Below, piece by piece: positions 53,170-62,017 of a stretch of 64,000 nucleotides of DNA. Position 1 is the stretch's first letter. Every line of letters starts with the position of its first letter. The DNA comes from Rubrivivax albus (GTDB lineage: Bacteria; Pseudomonadota; Gammaproteobacteria; Burkholderiales; Burkholderiaceae_C): contig NZ_SACT01000007.1 in the NCBI RefSeq assembly GCF_004016515.1, forward strand, positions 223,224-287,223. Reading direction: 5' to 3'. The notes below the pieces were generated by a model. That model worked only from the letters and a program-made list of their open reading frames with translations. It did no database searches and was not told the DNA's origin. A program made the position numbers and the translations under genes.

Positions 53170-54909
53170 ATGCGAAACAAACTCTTGAGCCTGCTGGTCG
53201 GCGCTGCGCTGACCTCGCTGGGCGCGCAGGCGGCGGTGACCGACGCGATGATCGAAAACGACGCCAAGACGCCGGGCGACGTGCTCTCCTGGGGCATCGG
53301 CCAGCAGGGCCAGCGCTACTCGCCGCTGAAGCAGATCAACGCCGGCACCATCGGCAAGCTGGTGCCAGCGTGGTCGTTCTCGTTCGGCGGCGAGAAGCAG
53401 CGTGGCCAGGAAAGCCAGCCGCTGATCCACGACGGCATCATGTTCGTCACCGGCTCGTACTCGCGCATCTTCGCGCTCGACGCCAAGACCGGCCGCAAGC
53501 TCTGGAAGTACGAGCACCGCTTGCCCGACGGCATCATGCCCTGCTGCGACGTGATCAACCGCGGCGCCGCGCTGTACGACAACCTGGTCATCTTCGCCAC
53601 GCTGGACGCGCAACTGGTGGCGCTGGACCAGAAGACCGGCGACGTGGTCTGGAAGGAGAAGATCGACGACTACGCCGCCGGCTACAGTGCCAGCGCCGCA
53701 CCGCTGATCGCGCAGGGCCTGCTGCTGACCGGCGTGTCCGGCGGCGAGTTCGGCGTGGTGGGCCGCGTGGAGGCGCGCAACCCCAAGACCGGCCAGATGG
53801 TGTGGACGCGCCCGGTGGTCGAGGGCCACATGGGCTTCACCTACGACAAGGACGGCAACGCCAAGGAGAACGGCACCAGCGGCACCCCGGGCAAGACCTG
53901 GCCGGGCGACCTGTGGAAGACCGGCGGCGCCGCCACCTGGCTGGGCGGCACCTACAACCCGAAGACCGGCCTGGCCTACTTCGGCACCGGCAACCCGGCG
54001 CCGTGGAACAGCCACCTGCGCAAGGGCGACAACCTCTACTCCACGTCCACCGTCGCCATCGACGTGAAGACCGGGCAGATCGTCTGGCACTACCAGAACA
54101 CGCCCAACGACGGCTGGGACTACGACGGCGTCAACGAGTTCATCACCTACGACGACGGCGGCAAGGTGCTGGGCGGCAAGGCCGACCGCAATGGCTTCTT
54201 CTACGTCAACGACGCCAAGACCGGCCAGTTGGTCAATGCCTTCCCCTTCGTCAAGAAGATCACCTGGGCCACCGGCATCGACCTGAAGACCGGCCGCCCG
54301 AACTTCGTGCCCGAGAACCGCCCCGGCGACCCGACCGCCGGCGCCGACGGCAAGAAGGGCAACGTGGTCTTCTCGGCCCCCAGCTTCCTGGGCGGCAAGA
54401 ACCAGATGCCGATGGCCTACAGCCCGGAGACCAAGCTGTTCTACGTGCCGGCCAACGAGTGGGGCATGGAGATCTGGAACGAGCCGGTCACCTACAAGAA
54501 GGGCGCCGCCTACCTGGGCGCCGGCTTCACGATCAAGACGCTGGGCGACGGCCCCATCGGTGCCCTGCGCGCGATGGACCCGAAGACCGGCAAGATCGTC
54601 TGGGAAGTGCCCAACAACGCGCCGCTGTGGGGCGGCGTGCTGACCACCGGCGGCAACCTGGTGTTCTGGGGCACGCCGGAAGGCTACCTGCAGGCGGCGG
54701 ACGCCAAGACCGGCAAGGTGGTCTGGAAGTTCCAGACCGGCTCTGGCGTGGTGGCCCCGCCGGTGACCTGGGAAGACAAGGGCGAGCAGTACGTGGCCGT
54801 GGTCTCCGGCTGGGGCGGCGCCGTGCCGCTGTGGGGCGGCGACGTGGCCAAGAAGGTCAACTACCTCGAGCAGGGTGGCTCGGTGTGGGTGTTCAAGCTG
54901 CTGAAGTGA
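53170..54909 (+). CDS. PQQ-dependent alcohol dehydrogenase, probable lanthanide type
   Basis: 579 residues with a signal peptide (~1-22), an eight-bladed propeller with repeated tryptophan-docking motifs (ALDAKTGRKLWKYE, ALDQKTGDVVWKE) and the adjacent cysteines C125-C126. The active site reads W316-D317-Y318-D319: D317 is the catalytic Asp, and the extra Asp two residues later (D319) is the marker of lanthanide-dependent enzymes, where calcium enzymes have Ala/Ser/Thr. It oxidises primary alcohols in the periplasm and donates to cytochrome c. No fused haem domain. GGAGAGGA precedes the ATG. Confidence 0.9.
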   Translation: MRNKLLSLLVGAALTSLGAQAAVTDAMIENDAKTPGDVLSWGIGQQGQRYSPLKQINAGTIGKLVPAWSFSFGGEKQRGQESQPLIHDGIMFVTGSYSRIFALDAKTGRKLWKYEHRLPDGIMPCCDVINRGAALYDNLVIFATLDAQLVALDQKTGDVVWKEKIDDYAAGYSASAAPLIAQGLLLTGVSGGEFGVVGRVEARNPKTGQMVWTRPVVEGHMGFTYDKDGNAKENGTSGTPGKTWPGDLWKTGGAATWLGGTYNPKTGLAYFGTGNPAPWNSHLRKGDNLYSTSTVAIDVKTGQIVWHYQNTPNDGWDYDGVNEFITYDDGGKVLGGKADRNGFFYVNDAKTGQLVNAFPFVKKITWATGIDLKTGRPNFVPENRPGDPTAGADGKKGNVVFSAPSFLGGKNQMPMAYSPETKLFYVPANEWGMEIWNEPVTYKKGAAYLGAGFTIKTLGDGPIGALRAMDPKTGKIVWEVPNNAPLWGGVLTTGGNLVFWGTPEGYLQAADAKTGKVVWKFQTGSGVVAPPVTWEDKGEQYVAVVSGWGGAVPLWGGDVAKKVNYLEQGGSVWVFKLLK

Positions 54910-54929
54910 CCGCGCACCTGCGACGGACG

Positions 54930-55487
54930 ATGAAGGGGCTGCCGCGAGGCGGCCCCTTTTTGCTGGTGGCGGCCCTGCTGGCGGGCGGCGCCCTGGCCAC
55001 GCCCGACGGCAAGCGCAACGTCACGCTGCATGCGCGCGACGGCAGCACGGTGGTCATCGGCCAGGTGACGTTCACGCCGCAGCCCGACGGCAGCGCGCAC
55101 TTCGCGCTGACGATGGACCACGCTCGCTTTGGCGACCACTTCCTGTCGATGCGCGAGTTCAAGTGCCTGCCCGGCGGCACCGAGATCCTGTGCCACGTGC
55201 CCTACCCCTACGCGCAGCCGGGCACGGTGCGCGACGGTGACCTGGCCTGGCTGGAGCACGCGCTGCTGTTCATGTTCAAGAAGCCCAGCGAGTTCGGCGC
55301 CAAGCTCTGGAACGGGGTCTACTGGTCCTTGAAGCCGGAAGGCCAGGGCTGGGTCGGCACGCCGCAGGCGGTCGACCTGAACCTGATCAGTGCCCCGCCC
55401 GACAAACCCGGCCCACCCTTTCGCAAGCCGCTGCGCGACGACATGCCGGCCGACGCACGCTGGTTCGTGCGCCTGACGATCGACTGA
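54930..55487 (+). CDS. Exported protein of unknown function downstream of the PQQ dehydrogenase
   Basis: 185 residues with a signal peptide (PFLLVAALLAGGALA). The mature domain is beta-rich with two cysteines (FKCLPGGTEILCHVPYPY) that may form a disulfide. It starts 20 bp after the PQQ dehydrogenase gene, and the start region overlaps an intrinsic terminator. Family not recognised with confidence; a periplasmic accessory of alcohol oxidation is possible. Confidence 0.7.
   Translation: MKGLPRGGPFLLVAALLAGGALATPDGKRNVTLHARDGSTVVIGQVTFTPQPDGSAHFALTMDHARFGDHFLSMREFKCLPGGTEILCHVPYPYAQPGTVRDGDLAWLEHALLFMFKKPSEFGAKLWNGVYWSLKPEGQGWVGTPQAVDLNLISAPPDKPGPPFRKPLRDDMPADARWFVRLTID
54935..54961 (+). terminator. 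Intrinsic terminator overlapping the next gene's start
   Basis: GGGG (54935-54938), a 3-base bulge, CCGC-GAG-GCGG and CCCC followed by TTTTT. It sits six to thirty bases into the 54930 ORF and would end most PQQ dehydrogenase transcripts, leaving the signal-peptide gene expressed at a lower level. Confidence 0.65.
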
Positions 55488-55494
55488 ACCCGCT

Positions 55495-57777
55495 TCAGAA
55501 CATCCAGCGCAGCCCCAGCCGCCAGCCGCGCGGTGCGATGGGTGCCACGAACAGCGCGTCGGCCTCGTCGCCGCTGTAGGCACCGTCGGCGTCGAACAGC
55601 GTCTCGGCCAGCGCGCCGAAGCTGGCGGCTCGGCGATCGAAGATGTTGTCGACGCCGACGAAGAGTTCGAGGTCCGGCGTCGGCTGCCAGCGTGCCTGCA
55701 GGTTGAGCACCGCGTAGCCGGGCACGGAGAAGTCGGCCGTGTCGTCTTCGTCGTCGTCGAAGCGGCCGTCCTCGTTGCCGGCGCTGGTGCGCCGGGACAC
55801 CGCCTGCAGGTCCGCACCCAGCCACCAGCCCGGCGCCGGCGCCCAGGCAACATGCGCCTTCAGCTGGTGCCGCGGCAGCCCGGCGATCGGCATGCCCGGG
55901 CTCACCACCACGTTGCGCTCGCCCACGCGCAGCACGCCGTCGGCCTCGTAGGTGGCGCGCAGGTGGCTGTAGCCGATGCCCCCTTCCCAGAGGCCACCGC
56001 GCCAGCGCCACTCCGCGTCCAGGCCCTGGTGCCGCGTGCGTTCGAAGTTGCGGAAGTAGCCCAGCTGGCCGGTGACGCTGACACTTGAGAACAGGATGTC
56101 GTCGCGGTTGTCCAGCCGGTACAGCGTCAGTGACCCGCCATGGCCCTGGCGACCGCCGAAACGCAGGCCGGCCTCCAGGCTGGTGGTGCGCACCGGTGCC
56201 AGGTAGGGGTCGGCCTGCAGGCCCGACGGCAGGCGGCAGGGCTCTTCCGGATCGGCGCAGCCGAGCTCGATCACGGTCGGCACCCGCGTGTTGCGCGCCG
56301 CGTTGGCGAACAGCGTCACCGCGCCCAGGCGCTGCGCGATGCCCAGCGCCGGGTTGAGGTGCCGGTAGTCGAAGGACTCGCGGGGTTTGGCCTCCAACTC
56401 GCCGGTGTCGTCGTCGACGCTGGTCAGCGTGTTGGCCACACGCGCGTGGTTCCAGCGCAGCGTGGCGGTCAGGTGCGTGGTGGGCGTGATCGACCAGGTG
56501 TCGCTCGCGTGAAGGCCCAGGCTGCGTGTCGAACCGCGGACCGCGGCGCTGAGCTCGGCCTCTTCGCCGTCGATGGGGTCGACGCCGCGCGTGGGGTCGA
56601 AGCTGCCCGCCTGCTCGGTCTGTTCGTAGCGCACCTGCGCCACGTCCAGCGACAGGCCGGCCTGCCAGCGGTGGCTGCCCGCACGCCCCGACAGGCCCAG
56701 CGACAGCCCGACGGCCTCCTGGCGCGTGGCCGTGCGGTTGAAGCTGGCGTTGGCTTCGTCGTCGTCATCACCGCCATCGTCACCATCACCGTCGTCGTCC
56801 TCGTCGGCTTCGTCGCCGTTGATCGTCGTCCGGCGCGCCTGCCGGCCGTACAGCAGCGCCTCAGCCAGCATGTCGTCGCCCAGCGCCATCGACCCGCGCA
56901 GCGACAGCAGCGTGGCCTCGTTGCGTGTCTGGTCCGGGTGGGTGTAGACCGCCGCGCGGTCGACGCTGCCGATGGACGCCGCGCGCTCGTCGGGTTCCTC
57001 GAACGTGAACTGCGGCACCAGGCCGTTGCCCACCAACGTACTGCGCCCGCTCAGCAGCGTCAGGCCCAGGTCACCTGCATCGGTGCGCAGGCCCAGCTTG
57101 CCCACCAACACGCCCCGGCGGCCGGGCGAGAAGTCGCGCCAGCCGTCCTCCTCAAACAGTTGCAGCCCCAGGTAGTGCGTCCACGGCCCAGCTTGGCCGC
57201 CGTGGGACAGCGTGGCCTGCCGGCGTCCAGAGCTGCCGGCCTCCAGTTCGGTCTGCCACCCCGGCGCGCTGCGGCCGTCCACCGTGGTCAGGGCCACGGC
57301 CCCGCCCAGCGTGTTCAGCCCGAAGGCCGGGTTCGCCCCCGGCACCAGGGCAACGCTGTCGAAGGCGAAGTCGGGCAGCAGGTCCCAGCTGACCACGTCA
57401 CCGAAGGCCTCGTTCACGCGTACCCCGTCGAGGTACACCGAGAGCCCCTGCGCCGCGCCAAGCAGCCCGGAAGCGCGGAAGCCCCTGAAGCTCAGGTCCC
57501 CCTGGTAGGGGCTGCCCTGGATATCGTTGACGACCACCCCGGTGGCTGCACGCGCCAGCGCCGCGCTGCCGTGCGTGGCGCTGGACCGCTGCAGGTCGTC
57601 GCGCCGCCGCACCTGGGTGGCGTAGGGCAGCAGGTCGCGGTCCACGCCCTGGCCGGGCAACGGCGCCGTGCCGATCACCTCGACCCGCTGGGTCGCCGCC
57701 TCCTGCGCCTGTGCGCCACCCCAGGCCAACCCCAGGGCCGCGGCCAGGGGTCGCAGGGCATGCTTGTGCCATGTCAT
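55495..57777 (-). CDS. TonB-dependent outer membrane receptor with acidic inserts
   Basis: 760 residues. Signal peptide (~1-24), a TonB-box-like RVEVIGT at 31-37, plug domain (LSFRGFRASGLLG... LGGAVALTT) and a C-terminal beta barrel ending RLGLRWMF. Two loops are extremely acidic: residues 321-341 (GDEADEDDDGDGDDGGDDDDE, coded by a simple GTC/ATC-rich tract at 56755-56815) and 668-683. Such loops could bind a hard cation. It lies beside a PQQ dehydrogenase with a lanthanide-type site, so a lanthanide-chelate role is suggested but unproven. AAGGAG precedes the ATG. Confidence 0.88.
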   Translation of the reverse strand: MTWHKHALRPLAAALGLAWGGAQAQEAATQRVEVIGTAPLPGQGVDRDLLPYATQVRRRDDLQRSSATHGSAALARAATGVVVNDIQGSPYQGDLSFRGFRASGLLGAAQGLSVYLDGVRVNEAFGDVVSWDLLPDFAFDSVALVPGANPAFGLNTLGGAVALTTVDGRSAPGWQTELEAGSSGRRQATLSHGGQAGPWTHYLGLQLFEEDGWRDFSPGRRGVLVGKLGLRTDAGDLGLTLLSGRSTLVGNGLVPQFTFEEPDERAASIGSVDRAAVYTHPDQTRNEATLLSLRGSMALGDDMLAEALLYGRQARRTTINGDEADEDDDGDGDDGGDDDDEANASFNRTATRQEAVGLSLGLSGRAGSHRWQAGLSLDVAQVRYEQTEQAGSFDPTRGVDPIDGEEAELSAAVRGSTRSLGLHASDTWSITPTTHLTATLRWNHARVANTLTSVDDDTGELEAKPRESFDYRHLNPALGIAQRLGAVTLFANAARNTRVPTVIELGCADPEEPCRLPSGLQADPYLAPVRTTSLEAGLRFGGRQGHGGSLTLYRLDNRDDILFSSVSVTGQLGYFRNFERTRHQGLDAEWRWRGGLWEGGIGYSHLRATYEADGVLRVGERNVVVSPGMPIAGLPRHQLKAHVAWAPAPGWWLGADLQAVSRRTSAGNEDGRFDDDEDDTADFSVPGYAVLNLQARWQPTPDLELFVGVDNIFDRRAASFGALAETLFDADGAYSGDEADALFVAPIAPRGWRLGLRWMF

Positions 57778-59117
57778 CGTCTCGTCTCCTTACGCTGGAT
57801 GTCTCTGGCGCCACGACCGCAAGCCCCGTGCCCGTGGCGCCGGGAGAAGCTCCCGACCTTCACCTGGAACTGCCGGGCCGGTTGCTGCGCGCTGCGGCCG
57901 GCGTGCTGGCCGCCGCGGTGGTGGCGATCGCCGCGTTCGGCGCCTGGCGCGCTGCGGGCGACACCGAGCAGGAGATGGCTGGCGCCCTGGCCCTGGCCAC
58001 GCTGCTGCACCGCGTGACGGGCCTGTCGGCGCTGGACGATGCCCGCCTGCTGGCCGAACTGCAGGCGCTGCAGCGGGATCACCCGCTGCGCCACCTGCAG
58101 CTGGGCCTGCTCGACCACGACGGCGTGCTGCGCCTGGGCACGGTGCCGCAGGCGTCCACGCCCTCGGCCCCCGCCCCGCTGCGCTGGAGCCTCGACCGCC
58201 CGGCAGGCCCGGCCTGGACTCTGCTGCTCGGCCCCAGCCCAGACAGCGAACAGCGCGAGGCCCGGGCCGGGCTGCTGCCGATGCTGGCCTTGGTGGTGGC
58301 CGCCGCCCTGGCGGTTCTGGCGCTGATGCGCTGGCAGCTGCAGCGCGCGCTGATGCCGATGCGCACGCTGCTGCGGGCGATCGAGCAGCCCCGCCCCGGC
58401 CAGCCCCTGCCGGCCATGCCAGTGCGCGAACTGCAGGCCCTGAGTGATGCCCTGACGCGGGCACAGGCGGAGCGCGAGCGGCTGAGCCGGCGCCTGCAGA
58501 CGGTGCAGGAGCAGACGCGGCAACGCCTGGCGCAGGAACTGCACGACGAACTGGGGCAACGGCTCACGGCCATGCGGCTGGACGCCACGGTGCTGCAACG
58601 CACCGCGGCCTCGCCTGAAGCGGCCGCGCTGGCTGCCGGGCTGGCCGCGCAGGCGCAGGCGGCGCAGGCCGAGGTGCGCGACCTGCTGGCCCGGCTGGCG
58701 CCCCGCGCCGGCGACGGCACGCCGGCCCATCTGGCCGACCTGTTGACCGACCTGGCATCGGCCCAGCGGAGCCTCGACGTCCACCTGTCGCTGGACCTGG
58801 GCGATCAACCACTGAGCGTTGACCTCGCCAACGCCGTGTTCCGCCTCAGCCAGGAGGGGCTGACCAACGTCTGCCGTCACGCGCAGGCCCGGCAGGCCTG
58901 GTTGACCGTGTCACGCCACGGCCACGTGCTGCGCTGGCACCTGGCCGACGACGGCGTCGGCGTGGAGGACATGGCCGCGGCCAGCCAGCGGGGCAGCGGC
59001 CTGGCCGGGATGCGCGAACGCATCTGGGCCTGGGGTGGTGACCTGCTGCTGCAGCGTCACCCGGCCGGTGGCCTGCAGCTCAGCGCCGAACTGCAGGTTG
59101 TCGGTGGCGACCGATGA
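57771..59117 (+). CDS. NarL-type sensor histidine kinase
   Basis: About 448 residues. One membrane helix near 42-62, a periplasmic part, a second helix near 183-205 (LPMLALVVAAALAVLALM), a HAMP-like segment, the HisKA_3 H-box QELHDELGQRLTAMRLD and the ATPase (RLSQEGLTNVCRHAQA; GSGLAGMRERIWAWGG). The start is uncertain: ATG 57771 would overlap the divergent receptor gene's start by 7 bp and has no ribosome-binding site; GTG 57828 or 57834 would avoid that. Pairs with the overlapping response regulator. Confidence 0.85.
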   Translation: MSSSRLLTLDVSGATTASPVPVAPGEAPDLHLELPGRLLRAAAGVLAAAVVAIAAFGAWRAAGDTEQEMAGALALATLLHRVTGLSALDDARLLAELQALQRDHPLRHLQLGLLDHDGVLRLGTVPQASTPSAPAPLRWSLDRPAGPAWTLLLGPSPDSEQREARAGLLPMLALVVAAALAVLALMRWQLQRALMPMRTLLRAIEQPRPGQPLPAMPVRELQALSDALTRAQAERERLSRRLQTVQEQTRQRLAQELHDELGQRLTAMRLDATVLQRTAASPEAAALAAGLAAQAQAAQAEVRDLLARLAPRAGDGTPAHLADLLTDLASAQRSLDVHLSLDLGDQPLSVDLANAVFRLSQEGLTNVCRHAQARQAWLTVSRHGHVLRWHLADDGVGVEDMAAASQRGSGLAGMRERIWAWGGDLLLQRHPAGGLQLSAELQVVGGDR

Positions 59118-59755
59118 GCGACACCGTGCTGAGGGTGGCGCTGGTCGACGACCATGCCATGGTGCGGGCGGGCCAGGCCCGGTTGCTGGCGCTGGAACCC
59201 GACCTGAGCGTGGTGGCCGAGTACGCCGACGCCGATGCCGCCTTCGACGCCCTGCGTGCCGCACCACACACCGTGGACGTGCTGGTGCTCGACATCTCGC
59301 TGCCCGGGCGCAGCGGCCTGGACCTGCTGCGCCGGGTGACGATGCACTGGCCGCGGCTGGCGGTGCTGGTGTGCTCGATGCACGACAGCCCGTCGATGCT
59401 GGCGCAGGCGCTGGCGGCCGGCGCGCGCGGGTTCGTCACCAAGGCCAGCGACCCGGGCGTGCTCGTCGATGCCATCCGGTCGGTGGCGCGCGGCGAGCAG
59501 GCACTGTCGCCGGACCTGCAGGCCTTTCACGGGCAACCGGCCAAGGGCCTGTCGCACGACACCCTGTCTCCGCGCGAGTTCGAGGTGCTGCTGCGCCTGG
59601 CCCGGGGCGAGAGCGTGGACGCCATCGCCACCAGCCTGCACCTCAGCACCAAGCGTGTGGCCAACCTGCAGAGCAGCGTACGCGCCAAGCTGGCGCTAAG
59701 CAATGCCGTGGAGCTGGTGCACTACGCGCGTCGCAACGGCCTGGTCACCGAATGA
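59114..59755 (+). CDS. LuxR/NarL-type response regulator
   Basis: 213 residues. Receiver domain with acidic pocket VALVDDH, phospho-Asp in VLVLDISLPG, and Lys in FVTKASD; C-terminal LuxR helix-turn-helix (LSPREFEVLLRLARGESVDAIATSLHLSTKRVANLQSSVRAKL). It overlaps the kinase gene by 4 bp. The alcohol dehydrogenase, receptor and cytochrome nearby are the obvious targets; comparable NarL-type regulators control PQQ alcohol dehydrogenases in pseudomonads. Confidence 0.92.
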   Translation: MSDTVLRVALVDDHAMVRAGQARLLALEPDLSVVAEYADADAAFDALRAAPHTVDVLVLDISLPGRSGLDLLRRVTMHWPRLAVLVCSMHDSPSMLAQALAAGARGFVTKASDPGVLVDAIRSVARGEQALSPDLQAFHGQPAKGLSHDTLSPREFEVLLRLARGESVDAIATSLHLSTKRVANLQSSVRAKLALSNAVELVHYARRNGLVTE

Positions 59756-59757
59756 GC

Positions 59758-59776
59758 CCGTGCCGCGTGGGCACGG
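59758..59776. terminator. Hairpin between convergent response regulator and cytochrome genes
   Basis: CCGTGCC-GCGTG-GGCACGG, a 7-bp stem between two convergent genes only 27 bp apart. It could act as a shared transcript end; no T-run is present on either side. Confidence 0.45.
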
Positions 59777-59782
59777 ACGGCC

Positions 59783-60175
59783 TCACTTCTGCGGCTTCAG
59801 CGCCAGGATCCAGCCCACCAGCTCGCGCGTCTGGGCTTCGTCCAGCACCACCGCGTTGGGCGGCATGGCAATGCCCGAGACCTTGCCCTTCCAGTGGCTG
59901 GCATAGGGGTTGGAGCCGGCGCGCACGATGCGCGTGAGTTCGTCGGCGGCGCCGGCCTGGCCGCGGTAGCGGTCGGCCACGTCGCGCCAGGCGGGGCCTA
60001 TGGGCTTGAGGCCGCCCGGCCCCTTGTCGGTGTGGTCCACGGTGTGGCAGGTGCCGCAGCCACCGTCGCGCGCCAGCTTCTGTGCGGCGGCATCGTCGGC
60101 AGCCTGCGCGGCCGGCAGGGCAAGCAGGAGGCAGGCCGCCAGCGCGGCGGCGTGCGTAGAGGCGAGGCACTTCAT
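59783..60175 (-). CDS. Class I cytochrome c, periplasmic
   Basis: 130 residues with a signal peptide (MKCLASTHAAALAACLLLALPAAQA). Haem motif CGTCH and a Met ligand in MPPNAV. Resembles c551/c552-type electron carriers. Likely acceptor of electrons from the PQQ dehydrogenase 5 kb away. Start ATG 60175 with GGAA upstream; the ORF extension further upstream is without support. Confidence 0.88.
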   Translation of the reverse strand: MKCLASTHAAALAACLLLALPAAQAADDAAAQKLARDGGCGTCHTVDHTDKGPGGLKPIGPAWRDVADRYRGQAGAADELTRIVRAGSNPYASHWKGKVSGIAMPPNAVVLDEAQTRELVGWILALKPQK

Positions 60176-60336
60176 CGTCGATTCCAGTTCGCCGGACGAC
60201 CCGGCGATCCGAAGCTTGGCGCCGCGCCCGGCCGCCCGCTTGCGGCAGGTCAAGCGCTGGAATCAATTTGTCAGCACGGCACAGCGCTGTCCCAGAGGCG
60301 CACGTGCGATGTGGCAGCGTGACACAGCGCAACCGG

Positions 60337-61326
60337 TCATTCCTTGCGCGCCAGGCCCAGACGCTGCACGGCCAGCCGCTCCGCCTCGTAGGCGGCGCGC
60401 ATCGCGCGGCCATAGTCCTGCGGCCCCAGGTAGGCCAGCACCTGGTCGTACTTGGCCAGTTCGGCCACGTGGGCCGGGGCCTGCATCGCGGCACGGAAGG
60501 CGTCGTGCAGCACCTGCACCACCTCGGCCGGCATGCCCGCCGGGCCGGCCAGGCCGTAGGGCGATTCGGCCACGATGCCGTGGCCCAGCTCCTTCAGCGT
60601 GGGCACTTGGTTCCAGCGGCGCGAGCGCTGCGCACCCATGGTCGCCAGCAGGCGCAGCTGGCCGTTGTCGACGAAGGGCGCGAAGCCGTTGGAATTGACG
60701 CCCACCATCACCTGGCCCGACGCGACCGCCAGCATCTGTTCCGACGTGCCCTTGTACGGCACGTGCAGCCACTTCAGCCCGCGCGCGCCGAACAGCTGTT
60801 CGAGCACCAGGTGCGGCGTGGTGCCGAAGCCGTTGGTGGCGATGGACAGGCGCCCCGGGTTGGCGCGCGCGTGTTCGAACAGGTCGTCCAGCGTGCGGAA
60901 CGGGCTGGCCTCGGGCACCACGATGCCGAAGGTCACGCCGCTGATCTGGATGATGGGCGTGGTGTCGCGGATCGGGTCCCAGGCCACGTGCTGCGTCCAC
61001 GGCGCGCGGAACACCGGCTGCGGCATCTGCGCGATGGTGTAGCCGTCGGGCGCGGCCTGCTGCAGCATCGGCATCACCAGCGTGCCGCCGGCGCCGGCGC
61101 GGTTCTCCGTGTAGACCTTCTGGCCCAGGTGCTCACTGGCCAGTTCGGCCAGCAGACGCAGCGTCAGGTCGGTGGCACCGCCCGCGGGCCAGGGCACCCA
61201 CAGCGCGATGGCGCGCGACGGGAAGCGCGTGGACGCTGCGCGGGCCGTGACGGCCAAGGCGGGCCAGCCGGCGGCCAGGCCGAGGGCGCCGAGCACGGCG
61301 CGGCGTTGCGGGTTGTTCAGTGCCAT
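60337..61326 (-). CDS. Bug-family tripartite tricarboxylate transporter receptor
   Basis: 329 residues, signal peptide ~1-30 (RRAVLGALGLAAGWPALAVTARAA). The mature N-terminus SRAIALWVPWPAGGATDLTLRLLAE and ENRAGAGGTLVMPMLQQAAPDGYTI are Bug/TctC signatures. Bug proteins bind organic acids, amides or other solutes and are greatly expanded in Burkholderiales. No TctAB permease is present here. The start overlaps the end of the upstream lipoprotein gene by 10 bp. Confidence 0.9.
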   Translation of the reverse strand: MALNNPQRRAVLGALGLAAGWPALAVTARAASTRFPSRAIALWVPWPAGGATDLTLRLLAELASEHLGQKVYTENRAGAGGTLVMPMLQQAAPDGYTIAQMPQPVFRAPWTQHVAWDPIRDTTPIIQISGVTFGIVVPEASPFRTLDDLFEHARANPGRLSIATNGFGTTPHLVLEQLFGARGLKWLHVPYKGTSEQMLAVASGQVMVGVNSNGFAPFVDNGQLRLLATMGAQRSRRWNQVPTLKELGHGIVAESPYGLAGPAGMPAEVVQVLHDAFRAAMQAPAHVAELAKYDQVLAYLGPQDYGRAMRAAYEAERLAVQRLGLARKE

Positions 61327-62015
61327 TGCAGCAACTCCATGGTCAGCACACCGCCGACGAGAAAGTTCGAGTTCGCGGGTTCCTCGCGCACCAGCTTCAC
61401 GAGGCCGGGGCCGTGGCAGTACCACTCGGTGGTGCGCAGCGGCAGGTCGCGCCAGCCCACCACCGGGTCGGCGAAGAGCTTGAGCTGCGCCGTGCCCTGC
61501 ACGCGCACGCAGCGTTCGAAGCGACCAGCCCGCACCTCCACCTGATCGTCCAGCGCCTCGATGGTGTAGGTCATCGGCACCTCGGGGTGGGTGTGGCGGA
61601 TCTCCGGCGGGAAATCGGCCTTGCGGCGCAGCAGGTAGGGCGCGGTGGTGCTCTGCCAGCTGGTGCCCACGGCGATGGGCGCCTTGAGCACGTAGCGGCG
61701 CTGTGCGTCGGGTCGCGGTTCGGCGTCGAGGTCCGTCTTGGCCGCCACGCGGTAGACACCGCTGTCGTCCACGCGCAGGAACCATTCCACGCCGTCGGCG
61801 CTGCGGCGGCGCCAGGCCGTCACGCCACCGACCTCGGCCTCGCCTTCGGTGCTGAGCACGCGGGTCTCGTGCTCAATGACCAGGGTCTCCCACTCGGTGC
61901 GCACGTCGAAGGTCCAGTGGCGGCCGGGCTCCAACGGGAACAGCGACGCTGGCGGCGGCGGGTCGCCACAGCCGGCCAGCAGCGCGCACATCGACAGGAG
62001 CCAGGCCACGCGCAT
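61317..62015 (-). CDS. Predicted lipoprotein of unknown function
   Basis: 232 residues. A lipobox (LLSMCALLAGC) gives a lipidated Cys at residue 16. The mature part is beta-rich (FPLEPGRHWTFDVRTEWETLVIEHETRVL). ATG 62015; the long upstream extension is a shadow. It lies two bases from the stop of the membrane protein gene upstream, so the genes are co-transcribed. Confidence 0.75.
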   Translation of the reverse strand: MRVAWLLSMCALLAGCGDPPPPASLFPLEPGRHWTFDVRTEWETLVIEHETRVLSTEGEAEVGGVTAWRRRSADGVEWFLRVDDSGVYRVAAKTDLDAEPRPDAQRRYVLKAPIAVGTSWQSTTAPYLLRRKADFPPEIRHTHPEVPMTYTIEALDDQVEVRAGRFERCVRVQGTAQLKLFADPVVGWRDLPLRTTEWYCHGPGLVKLVREEPANSNFLVGGVLTMELLQWH

Positions 62016-62017
62016 GT

